A stretch of DNA of 50,023 bases from Bacteroidales bacterium KA00344 (lineage in GTDB: Bacteria > Bacteroidota > Bacteroidia > Bacteroidales > Bacteroidaceae), in assembly GCA_001552765.1 (NCBI GenBank), contig KQ959400.1:1-50023 (forward strand), read 5' to 3'. Every line of letters begins with the position of its first letter. Position 1 is the stretch's first letter. Both the position numbers and the translations under genes were made by a program. The notes under the pieces were generated by a model that saw only the letters and a list, made by a program, of their open reading frames with translations, was not told the DNA's origin and ran no database searches. Of this stretch, positions 15,302 through 24,485 are shown one piece after another.

Positions 15302-15478
15302 TTAGTCGTCCCAAATGCTGCTGTTTTCAGCGTCTTCGAAAGCGGCATCGTCGCCGTTATAGCGCTTGCCCAGCTGTTCACCGCCAACTTTGTTATGTAT
15401 GTTGGGGCTGGCAGCCATCATCATTTCCTTTTCTACTATAGAAGTATACTTGGTATTTGGTTTAATATAATATCTCAT
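15302..15478 (-). CDS. Small protein (58 residues), Bacteroidota short-peptide type
   Basis: Reads MRYYIKPNTKYTSIVEKEMM at the start and NGDDAAFEDAENSSIWDD at the end. A basic YYIKP-type N-terminus followed by an acidic tail is a pattern I associate with short uncharacterised proteins in Prevotella and relatives. The frame is closed by TAA and followed by a strong terminator. It starts 65 bp after the end of the secreted protein gene at 15544 and may share its transcript. It has no signal peptide or membrane segment, and its function is unknown. Confidence 0.65.
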   Translation of the reverse strand: MRYYIKPNTKYTSIVEKEMMMAASPNIHNKVGGEQLGKRYNGDDAAFEDAENSSIWDD

Positions 15479-15543
15479 TGTGTGTTATGATTATAGTGTG
15501 TAATTGATGTTTGTTGATACGTCTCTTTGTAATTCGTTTCCAA

Positions 15544-16662
15544 TTACTTGACAACGTATTTCCGGCCGTTCTGAATAACCACACCCTTGTAGTTCTTGCT
15601 TACGCGCTGGCCGGCCACGTTATACATCGGAGCGTTTGCACCGGGCTGTGCAGCCTGAATGGTCTCGATAGCTGTTGTCTCGCCGTCGAAGCGATAGAAC
15701 TTGGCTTCGGCGCTCTTGGGAACCTTCAGGTAGGCCTTGTGTGCCTTGTTGGTGAAAGCAGCACCGTCGGTGTAACCCCAATAGAATCCTATGGAAGAAA
15801 GTTCCTCGGCTTCGTTGAGCGAGAGCTTGTAGAAGTAGCTGTTGGCATCGGCTTCGAGCAGGGTGTCGCTATCGGTACCTTTCAATATGTTTTCCGAGTC
15901 AACATCGCCAGTCTCGTTAGAGAAAGCAAAGCTGTAGTCGTTTGGCTCACCTTTGAGGATGACGGCCGTTCCGGCAGGAATGGTTTCACCGGCAGCATAC
16001 GTATGGCTTACCTCTACCTTGTCACCGTTGAGCTTGTAGGTATAGGCCTTCACGCCCTGAGGAACTACCAATGCCTGTTTTTCGTAATACAAGGATGCGT
16101 ATTTGCTCTGACCGATAGTGAGCGTGATATTCGTTTCGGGTGTTTCCGACGCAGAGGTCACTACCACTTCGTCCAGGAAGAATCGGTTTGCCTTAGTAGC
16201 CGCTGATTTGAAAGTAATTTGTATGGGACCAGTAACGTTCGTAATCTGAACGGTGTAGTCTGTGAAAGCACCTTTTGTCAAATCGACCTTTGTTTTGTCG
16301 AGTTCGGCATTGGTGATGGATAGACGCAAAAATGTTTTTTCTGTTTTTGTATCCCATGCACCGGCTTTAAAGGTGAGCGTACCGTTACCTGTTAGATTAA
16401 TTTTAGGCGTGACTGCCTTTCCAATATATTTAGTTGTGCCAAGAATAATACATTTGTTTCCGGCTTTTGGCTTGGTGAGTGTCCATTTTGCCCCGTCATA
16501 TTGAATATTATCATGGCTTACGAAATTATTCCATATACCATCATTTCCACCGACACCCGTTGTCTTATCAAATGTTTCCTTGAAAACTACGGTTTGTGCC
16601 GATACCATACCAAACACTGCCAATAACATCATTGTGGCCATTAAGCGTAGAGATTTCATCAT
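15544..16662 (-). CDS. Secreted adhesin-like protein with Prevotella-type C-terminal motif
   Basis: A 372-residue protein with a signal peptide (LMATMMLLAVFGMVSAQ). Residues about 24-170 resemble a cleaved-adhesin/choice-of-anchor beta-sandwich (VVFKETFDKTTG start, WTLTKPKAGNKCIILG). A second beta-rich part (ITLTIGQSKYASLYYEKQAL, then ETIPAGTAVILKG) is common in Prevotella surface proteins. The end, MYNVAGQRVSKNYKGVVIQN then GRKYVVK, resembles a short T9SS-type tail. It is probably exported to the surface; the ligand is unknown. A near-perfect promoter lies upstream. Confidence 0.7.
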   Translation of the reverse strand: MMKSLRLMATMMLLAVFGMVSAQTVVFKETFDKTTGVGGNDGIWNNFVSHDNIQYDGAKWTLTKPKAGNKCIILGTTKYIGKAVTPKINLTGNGTLTFKAGAWDTKTEKTFLRLSITNAELDKTKVDLTKGAFTDYTVQITNVTGPIQITFKSAATKANRFFLDEVVVTSASETPETNITLTIGQSKYASLYYEKQALVVPQGVKAYTYKLNGDKVEVSHTYAAGETIPAGTAVILKGEPNDYSFAFSNETGDVDSENILKGTDSDTLLEADANSYFYKLSLNEAEELSSIGFYWGYTDGAAFTNKAHKAYLKVPKSAEAKFYRFDGETTAIETIQAAQPGANAPMYNVAGQRVSKNYKGVVIQNGRKYVVK

Positions 16663-16694
16663 GAAAGTGTGTTTTAAATTTAATAGTCTGTCGG

Positions 16695-16725
16695 CAAAGT
16701 TATTGAAAGTCTATTGATAATCAAA
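16695..16725 (-). promoter_or_regulatory. Consensus Bacteroidota promoter of the secreted protein gene
   Basis: On the minus strand TTTG (16722-16725), 19 bp, then TAACTTTG (16695-16702), an exact fit to TTTG-N19-TAnnTTTG, 32 bp upstream of the start. The remainder of 16726-16899 shows nothing notable. Confidence 0.8.
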
Positions 16726-16899
16726 GGGGAAATTTATTTAAAACCATAATGGAAATGATTTTAATACGATTGTAACATAAGCCGGCGACTGATATCGGCT
16801 GCTCGCTTTGAGCCGTTTTGCCCTGCGCATCCCCACGTTGTGCGGCAAATTCCTGCGGATGGGATTGGTTTGTAGTCACCATTGCTGACAGCATATCTG

Positions 16900-19743
16900 T
16901 CATTTCAAATCAATGAGGAAATCGGTGAGCGATAGCTTGTTGTCGATGCCCAATTTCTTGCGGAGTCTATAGCGTGCGCCTTCCACTCCTCTGATGGTGA
17001 GGTTGGTGTGCTTGGCAATCTCCTTAGTGTTGAGATTGAGTCTCAGCAGGGCGCAGAATTTCAAATCGGTGGGTGTGAGGGTGGGATATCTGCTGCGCAG
17101 TTTTCTAAAGAAGTTCTGATGAATCAAGTCGAAGTTCTGTTGGAAGATGTCCCAAAGCTCCTCAGAGTCTTCGGCATCGGATTTTGTAATCAGGTCCTTG
17201 AAATCTCTGTCTGTCAGCAGGCCTCGGCGTTTCTTCTCCAACAGTTCCTCGCGGAGAATGTCGGAATTGTTCTTCTGCACGGCAACCTTGAATGCCATCG
17301 ACGCCAGTTCCTTGCTCTTGGTGGTAAGCTCATTTTCCATGATAATTTTCTGCTGGGCAGCAATGATCTGTTTTTGCTCAAGCATCTTCAGATTCTGCCG
17401 CATCATCTCTTCTTGGGCTTGCCGCTGGTTTCGCCTTATGATTTTCCGAGTTCGCCAGTTGATATACTGTCGGATCATCAGAAAGCACAGCACGGCATAG
17501 AGCAGGAAGGCCCAAATGGAAAGGTAGAGCGGTACGACGCGTTCGAATTGGTATGTGGCTTTCCCCAGCACTTCACCATCGACCGAAAGAGCCACTACCT
17601 CGAAATCGTAGTTTCCATAGCTGAGACTGTTGAGTGAAACCACCGGGTTGTCTTGCCGGGAGGATACCTCTTTGCCGCGTCCCTTGAGTTTGTAGCTGAA
17701 GGTGATCAGTTGGTTGTCGTAGTTGGGATACGACAGCACGATACGGATATTGTCAGCGTGAATTTTAGGCTTTTCACTACTTTCGCAGGAGATGTTTTCC
17801 GTCTGGTTGTAGGACCTCATACTCGACACTTGAGCAATGGTCAGGGGGAATTTGGCGGTCTTTCCGGATTTGTTTCCCATCTGATAACGCCCGATGCCGT
17901 TGTTGAGGAAAAAATAAGTGTTACGCCCACTGACATATTGTGAGATGCCATTGCTGTTTACTTCCAGTCCAAACATTTTATAAGGAATACTGACTACCCT
18001 GCGGTAGTGTTTGCCGTCGTGCCTGAAAAGAGCATAAGCATTTGCGTCGGCGGTCCATAATCTCTCGTTATCGACTGTAGCGATCGAGATTATGTTCCGG
18101 GGAAACGACGGACCCAAGCTCTTGTAGGGCACGATGCGGTCGTGGAGATCGTCATAAGTGTACAGCTGTCCTTGATAAGAGAACACGATTCTGCCTCTGA
18201 TCTTCATCACGTGTATCAGACTGGGGATGCCACCCTTGCTAAGTGCTCCGTAATATTTTTGGCGTACCACCTTAGTGAGGTCGGGCGAAAGGTCTAACTT
18301 GTAGATGCCCTTACTGAAATGGGCTGCCCAAATGCTTCCGCCGTTGTCTGTTTCAAATTCAACGATCGGTGCTTGAAATCCCTCGATATGTCCTGTCGGT
18401 TTCCATACTTGGTCTTGCTTGCGGTAAACCCGAAAACCACTGTATCCGGCTTCCAACAACACTTCCTGTCCGTTGGCATGATAGCGCTTGAGCGTGGTGC
18501 TGCCTTCGGTTGTTGCGGGAATAGGGGTGGCTGCATCGCCCGTAACAGAAAGCGTAGACAGGTTGTGCCCGGCAAAGATTTGGCGGTCGTAGGACGTGAC
18601 ATACCAGTTTTGCCCGTTGGAATTCCTGACTTGCCGTATTTCCTTTCGATCGCCCATATAATGCCACAACGACTGATTGGTGGCAATGTATAGGTTGCTG
18701 CCATCTTCGCACAAACCGTAGACCATACCGATGGGAAGCCTCTGGCGGTCGGTGCGCATGACGGTGACGGGAAAGCCGGAATGGATGATGGAGATGCCGT
18801 TGTCTAAGGCTGCCCACACGTTGTTGTTTCTGTCGGTCAACAGTCCGAGCACCGTGTTGTTTTTCAAACTGTTGGCCATGTTGTAGTGCCAGAGTCGGCG
18901 CCCGGTTTTCAGGTCGATGGCATAGATACCATTGAGTATGGTGCCAAGTACGAGTGTGGCGGGGGCAAGCAAGGTGGTTTTATTGACTTGATAATTTTGC
19001 AGATCTTGGTCTATGTCGGTTGTCCACCGAGAGATTTTCCCACCTTTATATATATAGATACCGTTCTTGGAAGTCACGGCCAACAGTTTATCCTGCCCGG
19101 CAGACAACAATCCAACAATGTCATCATTGCCGTATGCCGTGCGGGGCAACAGTGGAATGTATCGGCTGCCTTGCAGGAGAAACAGCCCATCATTAACCAT
19201 TTGCACGTAGATGCGGTTGTTCACCTTGAAGAAATGAAGCGGCAGCCGGTTTTGGTCGTAATGAGAGACTACTTTGCGGCCGTCATAGTCAAACCAAGAG
19301 CAGAACGACTGAAAGTAGATGTGTCCGTTGGGTGCCTTGACAATCTCCCAAATCTCATCGTTGTGGGCCTTATAGTCGTTGGGCCATAGCGACGTGTATT
19401 CGTATTGTCCCAAATGGTTACGTTCGAAAAATCCGAAATCGGTATAAGCCCCTACATAAATCCTGTCGCCGTCGGCCAACACAGACCGTGCTATGGAGTG
19501 GCTGGGAAGCGTGTGGCAATTCCACCGGTAGCCATCAAAGGAGAGTACGCCCTTCTGGTTGCCAAAAAAGAGTTGGCCGGAAGCCGACTGCGTAACCGAC
19601 CAGTTTTGCAGTCCGCCATCGTAACTCGATTGTGAATAGTTGGACACGATTGGCATAAAATCAATAGTGCCTGAGAATGCCAATACCCCTGCATGGCATA
19701 GCAAGAAAAGCGTTATAAGGATGTGTTTCAAGCTGTTTTTCAC
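16900..19743 (-). CDS. Membrane-anchored propeller/Y_Y_Y regulator with LuxR-type HTH
   Basis: A 947-residue protein: signal peptide (ITLFLLCHAGVLAFS), a long periplasmic beta-propeller of two-component-regulator-propeller type, a Y_Y_Y-like domain near 655-735, one membrane helix at about 738-758, a coiled coil rich in Gln/Glu, and a C-terminal LuxR-type HTH at about 885-945 (LTPTDLKFCALLRLNLNTKEIAKHTNL). There is no kinase or receiver domain, so it should sense a ligand outside and bind DNA directly inside. It is divergent from the SusC/SusD locus and is the obvious candidate regulator. Its promoter carries a TCGTA palindrome. Confidence 0.82.
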   Translation of the reverse strand: MKNSLKHILITLFLLCHAGVLAFSGTIDFMPIVSNYSQSSYDGGLQNWSVTQSASGQLFFGNQKGVLSFDGYRWNCHTLPSHSIARSVLADGDRIYVGAYTDFGFFERNHLGQYEYTSLWPNDYKAHNDEIWEIVKAPNGHIYFQSFCSWFDYDGRKVVSHYDQNRLPLHFFKVNNRIYVQMVNDGLFLLQGSRYIPLLPRTAYGNDDIVGLLSAGQDKLLAVTSKNGIYIYKGGKISRWTTDIDQDLQNYQVNKTTLLAPATLVLGTILNGIYAIDLKTGRRLWHYNMANSLKNNTVLGLLTDRNNNVWAALDNGISIIHSGFPVTVMRTDRQRLPIGMVYGLCEDGSNLYIATNQSLWHYMGDRKEIRQVRNSNGQNWYVTSYDRQIFAGHNLSTLSVTGDAATPIPATTEGSTTLKRYHANGQEVLLEAGYSGFRVYRKQDQVWKPTGHIEGFQAPIVEFETDNGGSIWAAHFSKGIYKLDLSPDLTKVVRQKYYGALSKGGIPSLIHVMKIRGRIVFSYQGQLYTYDDLHDRIVPYKSLGPSFPRNIISIATVDNERLWTADANAYALFRHDGKHYRRVVSIPYKMFGLEVNSNGISQYVSGRNTYFFLNNGIGRYQMGNKSGKTAKFPLTIAQVSSMRSYNQTENISCESSEKPKIHADNIRIVLSYPNYDNQLITFSYKLKGRGKEVSSRQDNPVVSLNSLSYGNYDFEVVALSVDGEVLGKATYQFERVVPLYLSIWAFLLYAVLCFLMIRQYINWRTRKIIRRNQRQAQEEMMRQNLKMLEQKQIIAAQQKIIMENELTTKSKELASMAFKVAVQKNNSDILREELLEKKRRGLLTDRDFKDLITKSDAEDSEELWDIFQQNFDLIHQNFFRKLRSRYPTLTPTDLKFCALLRLNLNTKEIAKHTNLTIRGVEGARYRLRKKLGIDNKLSLTDFLIDLK

Positions 19744-19750
19744 TGACAGA

Positions 19751-19797
19751 GTCGTATTTTTACGACAAATATAGTAGAATTAGCGTTAAAGTGCAAA
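19751..19797 (-). promoter_or_regulatory. Regulator promoter with overlapping TCGTA palindrome
   Basis: On the minus strand TTTG (19794-19797), 20 bp, TATATTTG (19766-19773). The palindrome GTCGTA-TTTT-TACGAC (19751-19766) covers the expected transcription start, as an autoregulatory operator would. Confidence 0.65.
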
Positions 19798-19847
19798 CTT
19801 TTCTCTGACTTTTTATAACTTGAGTATCAATTGATTATAGAGTATAT

Positions 19848-19890
19848 CGTAGTAAAATCGTAGTGTAGAATATGGCGAAAGTAGTCGTAG
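19848..19890 (+). promoter_or_regulatory. TCGTAG direct repeats upstream of susC
   Basis: TCGTAG occurs at 19848, 19859 and 19885; the first two are 11 bp apart, about one helical turn. The same TCGTA core appears in the palindrome at 19751. They lie upstream of the susC promoter and are candidate activator sites. Confidence 0.5.
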
Positions 19891-19903
19891 CGTATCTAAT
19901 TAC

Positions 19904-19934
19904 TTGTTAATATGATGAAAAACTCCTTAATTTG
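19904..19934 (+). promoter_or_regulatory. Likely susC promoter
   Basis: TTGT (19904-19907), 19 bp, TTAATTTG (19927-19934), one mismatch from the TAnnTTTG box, 36 bp upstream of the susC ATG. Confidence 0.55.
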
Positions 19935-19970
19935 CATCCAGACTATAAATCATTAAAGACCTAAATTACA

Positions 19971-22900
19971 ATGAAACAAAAACTTTTATTCTTATTGTTT
20001 GCTGTCTTGATGGCTCAGTTTGGCTATGCTCAAACTCAAAACATCAAAGGCACAGTAGTAGATAAAGAAGGAATCCCACTACCGGGTGTCACCATCAGGG
20101 TAGAAGGAACTTCGAAAGGCGCCGTTACTGACATCAATGGAGAATACACCATTGCCGATGTAGCGTCGGGGGCCACGCTGTCTTTTACTTATATAGGTAT
20201 GAAATCCCATCAGGAAAAAGCATCACCCATGATGAATGTAACACTGGAGGATGATTTCAACAATCTGGAAGATGTTGTGGTGATTGGCTATGGCTCTGCT
20301 AAAGCCAAAGACTTGACTTCTCCCATTTCTGTTATCAAGGCAGAAGAGTTAAAGTCTACACCTTCAACTTCCGCCATGACCGCTCTGCAAGGTAAAGTGC
20401 CGGGTGTGAATGTTGTGAGCAGCGGCTCTCCGGGTGCCGGTCCTACGGTAAGAATTCGTGGAGCAGGCTCGTTTGCCAACAGTTCGCCGCTGTATGTGGT
20501 GGATGGAATGTTCTATGACGACATCAATTTCCTCGACAACAACGACATTCAGGAAATGTCTATCCTGAAAGATGCTTCGGCCGCAGCTATCTATGGTGTA
20601 CGTGCAGCCAACGGCGTGGTGATTATCACTACCAAGAAAGGTGTGAAGAATCAGAAGGCCAGGATTACCTATGATGGTTATGTGGGTGTGCAGAATGCTA
20701 CCAACGTCTTGAAGATGGCCAATTCACAGCAATATGCCACAATGCTCATGGAAGCAAATTTCGATGCTTATTCTCCGGTGATGAAGGCTTCTATCGACCA
20801 TTTCGGCGGGAGCTATGCAGATGCCGACTTCCACAATTGGACCTACGGCAGCAATACCGATTGGTACGACGAGTTATTGCGTTCGGCCATCATCACAAAT
20901 CACAGCGTAGGCATCAGTGGTGGCAGTGAGAAAGCTACCTACTCCTTAGGCACAAGTTATGTGCATCAGGATGGTATCATGGACGTAAAGAACAAGTACG
21001 ACCGTATGAACTTCCGCGCCTCTGTAGACTATGATGCTACAAACTGGCTGAAGGTTGGATTTAGCGGTGTGTTCAGCCGCTCCAAGCAGATATTGCCCGA
21101 AAACAAGGCGTGGCAGCAGGCTTTCAATGCTCCGGGCATCTATCCGGTCTATGATGTAACGCGCGACAATGCTTTCCCTGAAAAATTTGCTTCTCCGGCC
21201 TCTGTGGGCTTCACGGCTAATTTCTTTAATCCGGTGGCCACAGCCAAGTATTACGATTCGCAGAACGACAACCGTCAGTTCCTGACTAATTTTTATGCAC
21301 AGTTCAATATTATTCAGGATAAACTCTATTTCAAGACAAATATTAATTATAATTATCTCAGTACGGAGGGCCGTACTTTCACGCCAACCTATTATGTGAG
21401 CAGTTGGCAGCAGCAGTCCGCTTCAAATCTTACAAAATCTACAACCCATTATGACAATCATATTTGGGACAATACATTAACCTTCAAAGACAGTAAGGGA
21501 AAACACAATTATGGAGCTATGCTCGGTATGTCCATGCGTGAGGAAAACTACCGTTTCCTCTCCGGAACAGCCCCCAATGTTCCTGAGGGCAAAGATGAGT
21601 ATCACTACCTGAACAAGGGTGCTGCCAAAGGTATCACGCTTTCTGACAACGGTACGACCTATCGCGGCCTGTCTTATTTCACCCGTCTCAACTATGACTA
21701 TGCAGGCAAGTATTACCTGATGTTCACCATGCGTGCCGACGGATCTTCCAAATATCAGGACAAATGGGGCTATTTTCCATCGGTAGGCGCTTCTTGGGTA
21801 TTGACCGAAGAGCCATGGATGAAAAATCAGAAGGCTATAGATTATCTGAAGTTGCGCGCCAGCTGGGGAAAACTGGGTAACGACCATGTGGCTGCGAGCG
21901 ACGGATTTGCCAGCATTTCTACGGGCAACGGAGCATCGGGCGTGTATGGCAACACCATTTTCCCGGGATTCCAAAACAACTCTTATTTCAGTTGGCTGCA
22001 ATGGGAGTTGGTGGAGGAAATCAATGCAGGATTTAACCTCTCTACTTTCCAAAGCCGATTGAATATTGACGCCGACTACTTCCACCGCATGACTAAACAT
22101 GCTGTTATTTCTCCGCGTCTGCCTTTCAGCAATGATGTTCTGGCCGGCAACTATGGCAAGATTCTGAACGAAGGCTTTGATGTGGGATTGAATTGGAACG
22201 ACCGCATCGGCAAGGATTTCAAATATAACATTGGTGCCAACCTGTCTTTCTTGTGGAACACCGTGAAAGATTTAGGTGGTAAGTCGATTGTCAAAGGTGG
22301 CAAGACCGTCAATATTGTGGGTGAAGAAATGAACTCTTTCTATGGCTTTAAGGTGGTTGGTGTTTACCAGACACCGGAAGAAGTGGCTGCCGATCCGATT
22401 GCAGTAGCCAACGGATTGGAGCCCGGCGACTTCAAGTATGAAGACGTGAACAAGGATGGTGTGATAGATGGTGCCGACCGTCAGGTGTTGGGAGCCTATA
22501 TTCCCAATTTCACCTATGGTCTGAACTTTGGTTTCGAGTGGAAGAATCTTGATTTCCTCTTAACCACCTACGGACAGACCGGAGCCCAGATGTATAACCG
22601 CAAGCGTGCCTTGAGATATGCTCAGAGCAACTACAATTTTGATGAGGCTCAGTACAAGGATCGTTGGACGGGCGCCGGCTCTACCAATGAAAATCCTTCT
22701 GCCAAGGCTCTGGTCAAGGGATGGAATGTGTCTGACCAAAGGGTAAACTCCTACTTTGTGGAAAGTGCCGACTATTTCCGTATTCAGAATGTCACCTTAG
22801 GCTACACGCTGAAGAATCTGAAATTTGGCAGCTACACCCTGCCGTCATTGCGCTTCAGTGTAACGGCCGACAGACCAGCGACCATTTTCTCTGCCAACGC

Positions 22901-22994
22901 GTTCACTCCCGAGTTGAGCGATGCCGAGGGATGGGATACAGAGGTTTACCCATTGACATCAACCTATACGTTTGGAATTCAAATACAGTTCTAA
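19971..22994 (+). CDS. susC: SusC-like TonB-dependent glycan importer
   Basis: A 1007-residue outer-membrane protein: signal peptide ending FGYAQ, a carboxypeptidase-like regulatory domain (IKGTVVDKEGIPLPGVTIRV), a TonB box/plug region (EDVVVIGYGSAKAKDLTSPI, then ILKDASAAAIYGVRAANGVV) and a 22-strand barrel ending in TSTYTFGIQIQF with a terminal Phe. It imports oligosaccharides with the SusD partner encoded 20 bp downstream. It is the first gene of the polysaccharide utilization locus. The plug motifs are characteristic of the SusC/RagA family. Confidence 0.93.
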   Translation: MKQKLLFLLFAVLMAQFGYAQTQNIKGTVVDKEGIPLPGVTIRVEGTSKGAVTDINGEYTIADVASGATLSFTYIGMKSHQEKASPMMNVTLEDDFNNLEDVVVIGYGSAKAKDLTSPISVIKAEELKSTPSTSAMTALQGKVPGVNVVSSGSPGAGPTVRIRGAGSFANSSPLYVVDGMFYDDINFLDNNDIQEMSILKDASAAAIYGVRAANGVVIITTKKGVKNQKARITYDGYVGVQNATNVLKMANSQQYATMLMEANFDAYSPVMKASIDHFGGSYADADFHNWTYGSNTDWYDELLRSAIITNHSVGISGGSEKATYSLGTSYVHQDGIMDVKNKYDRMNFRASVDYDATNWLKVGFSGVFSRSKQILPENKAWQQAFNAPGIYPVYDVTRDNAFPEKFASPASVGFTANFFNPVATAKYYDSQNDNRQFLTNFYAQFNIIQDKLYFKTNINYNYLSTEGRTFTPTYYVSSWQQQSASNLTKSTTHYDNHIWDNTLTFKDSKGKHNYGAMLGMSMREENYRFLSGTAPNVPEGKDEYHYLNKGAAKGITLSDNGTTYRGLSYFTRLNYDYAGKYYLMFTMRADGSSKYQDKWGYFPSVGASWVLTEEPWMKNQKAIDYLKLRASWGKLGNDHVAASDGFASISTGNGASGVYGNTIFPGFQNNSYFSWLQWELVEEINAGFNLSTFQSRLNIDADYFHRMTKHAVISPRLPFSNDVLAGNYGKILNEGFDVGLNWNDRIGKDFKYNIGANLSFLWNTVKDLGGKSIVKGGKTVNIVGEEMNSFYGFKVVGVYQTPEEVAADPIAVANGLEPGDFKYEDVNKDGVIDGADRQVLGAYIPNFTYGLNFGFEWKNLDFLLTTYGQTGAQMYNRKRALRYAQSNYNFDEAQYKDRWTGAGSTNENPSAKALVKGWNVSDQRVNSYFVESADYFRIQNVTLGYTLKNLKFGSYTLPSLRFSVTADRPATIFSANAFTPELSDAEGWDTEVYPLTSTYTFGIQIQF

Positions 22995-23014
22995 TCTATT
23001 AATCATCAGCAACT

Positions 23015-24484
23015 ATGAAATTGAAAAAATATATTGCGCTTGTCGCAATCACAGCATTGATGGGTACACTTGCTTCATGCAATGATTATCTGGACAAGGA
23101 TCCGGAAAACAGTGTGCCGGAGACCAGTGTAGACTTTACGAATATCAGTAATATGTATCAACCGGTATCGGGTGTCTATGCCCGGGTCAGAACCGGTGGT
23201 ATGCACTGGGTGATTTGGCCACTGTCTATTGTCAGAGACGACGATGTGTGGTCAGGCCGTGTCGATGACCAACAACTGTTGGTAGATTTTGGCAACTATA
23301 AATATGACAACAGTTATTGGGGCCTCAACGAGATGTGGAACCAATATTATGGTATCATCAAGGTGGCCAATGCCGCCCTTGAGTCGCTCGACAGCTATGC
23401 AGCGAACACTACTTCTCAGAAAGACATCAACAACAAAAATGCTTATGCCGGTGAGGTGAGATTTCTGCGTGCCTATGCTTACTATCGTCTGACTCAGGCT
23501 TTTGGTCCTGTGACCATTTTGAAATCCAACAGTCAAACTGACCTGACGCGTTCGTCGTTGGAGACGGTCAATAAGTATATGCTCGAAGACCTGCAGTACA
23601 CCATAGACAATACGCCCAAGCTCCGCCCTAACGAGATGGAGCATGTCGGAGCAGTGTCTGCCTACAGTGCTATGGCTTTGGCTGCAAAGATTTATCTGAA
23701 TATGGGCAACTATGCTCAGGTGGAAGCATTGACCGATCAAATTGTCAATAGCGGGAAATTCCGGTTGTATCCTGACTTTTACGAAGCCTTCAAAATTCCC
23801 GGTAAGCTTTCTGATGAGTCGCTTTTCGAATGTCAGTGCACCGATTTTGGCAATGGTTCCGGCGATATGGTTGATGCCGATGTTTGGTTTGTGTTTCAGG
23901 GACCGGCCAACGATGGTGACATCTCCGGATGGGGATTTATCGGGTTGTACAAGAAATTCCGCGATTGGGCCAAGCAACGTGGCGAGACCGTGCGCTATAC
24001 AACATCGTTCCTCGAAGCCGGAACAACAACGCCGAGCGGCGATAACATCCGTCCGTTGCAAAACCCGACACAGACTGACTGCTGGAACGGCAAGGCTTAT
24101 ACACCGCTGAAGGAGTTGACGCCCGGACGCACCAAGTACGGCTCCAATAACAATATCCGTGTGCTGCGCTATGCCGACGTGCTGCTCATGAATGCCGAAG
24201 CTAAGGTGCGCTTGGGCAAGAACGGTGACAAACCCTTCAATCTTGTTCGTACACGTGCCAAGATGCCTACCTTGCAGAATGTGAATGTTGATCAGATTCT
24301 CGATGAGCGTCGCATGGAACTCTGCTGCGAATGGGGCGAACGTTATAACGACTTGGTGCGTACAGGAAAGGCTGAGGCTGTGCTTGGCCCTAACGGATGG
24401 ACCAAAGATAAGACCTATTATCCCATACCTTTCGAGCAATTATCTGATAATCCCGTTTTGGCAAAAAACCCAATAAGTGAGTGA
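23015..24484 (+). CDS. susD: SusD-like surface glycan-binding lipoprotein
   Basis: A 489-residue lipoprotein with the lipobox LASC followed by NDYLDKDPENSVPE, the typical SusD start. TPR-like helices follow (AYAGEVRFLRAYAYYRLTQAFG), and near the C-terminus VLRYADVLLMNAEAKVRLG, the conserved SusD/RagB block, then YYPIPFEQL. It caps the SusC barrel and captures the glycan. Its stop precedes the ATG of the GH43-type gene by a single base (24484/24486), indicating tight coupling. Confidence 0.93.
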   Translation: MKLKKYIALVAITALMGTLASCNDYLDKDPENSVPETSVDFTNISNMYQPVSGVYARVRTGGMHWVIWPLSIVRDDDVWSGRVDDQQLLVDFGNYKYDNSYWGLNEMWNQYYGIIKVANAALESLDSYAANTTSQKDINNKNAYAGEVRFLRAYAYYRLTQAFGPVTILKSNSQTDLTRSSLETVNKYMLEDLQYTIDNTPKLRPNEMEHVGAVSAYSAMALAAKIYLNMGNYAQVEALTDQIVNSGKFRLYPDFYEAFKIPGKLSDESLFECQCTDFGNGSGDMVDADVWFVFQGPANDGDISGWGFIGLYKKFRDWAKQRGETVRYTTSFLEAGTTTPSGDNIRPLQNPTQTDCWNGKAYTPLKELTPGRTKYGSNNNIRVLRYADVLLMNAEAKVRLGKNGDKPFNLVRTRAKMPTLQNVNVDQILDERRMELCCEWGERYNDLVRTGKAEAVLGPNGWTKDKTYYPIPFEQLSDNPVLAKNPISE

Positions 24485-24485
24485 T

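Noticed and set aside
15511..16206. Plus-strand open frame of 231 codons opposite the secreted protein gene
   Set aside because: The minus-strand gene has a signal peptide, a family-like C-terminus and a consensus promoter; the plus frame has none.
23252..24439. Long minus-strand open frame opposite susD
   Set aside because: It is antisense to a clear SusD gene, rich in Cys/His/Ile as expected from a reverse-complement frame, and has no family motif.
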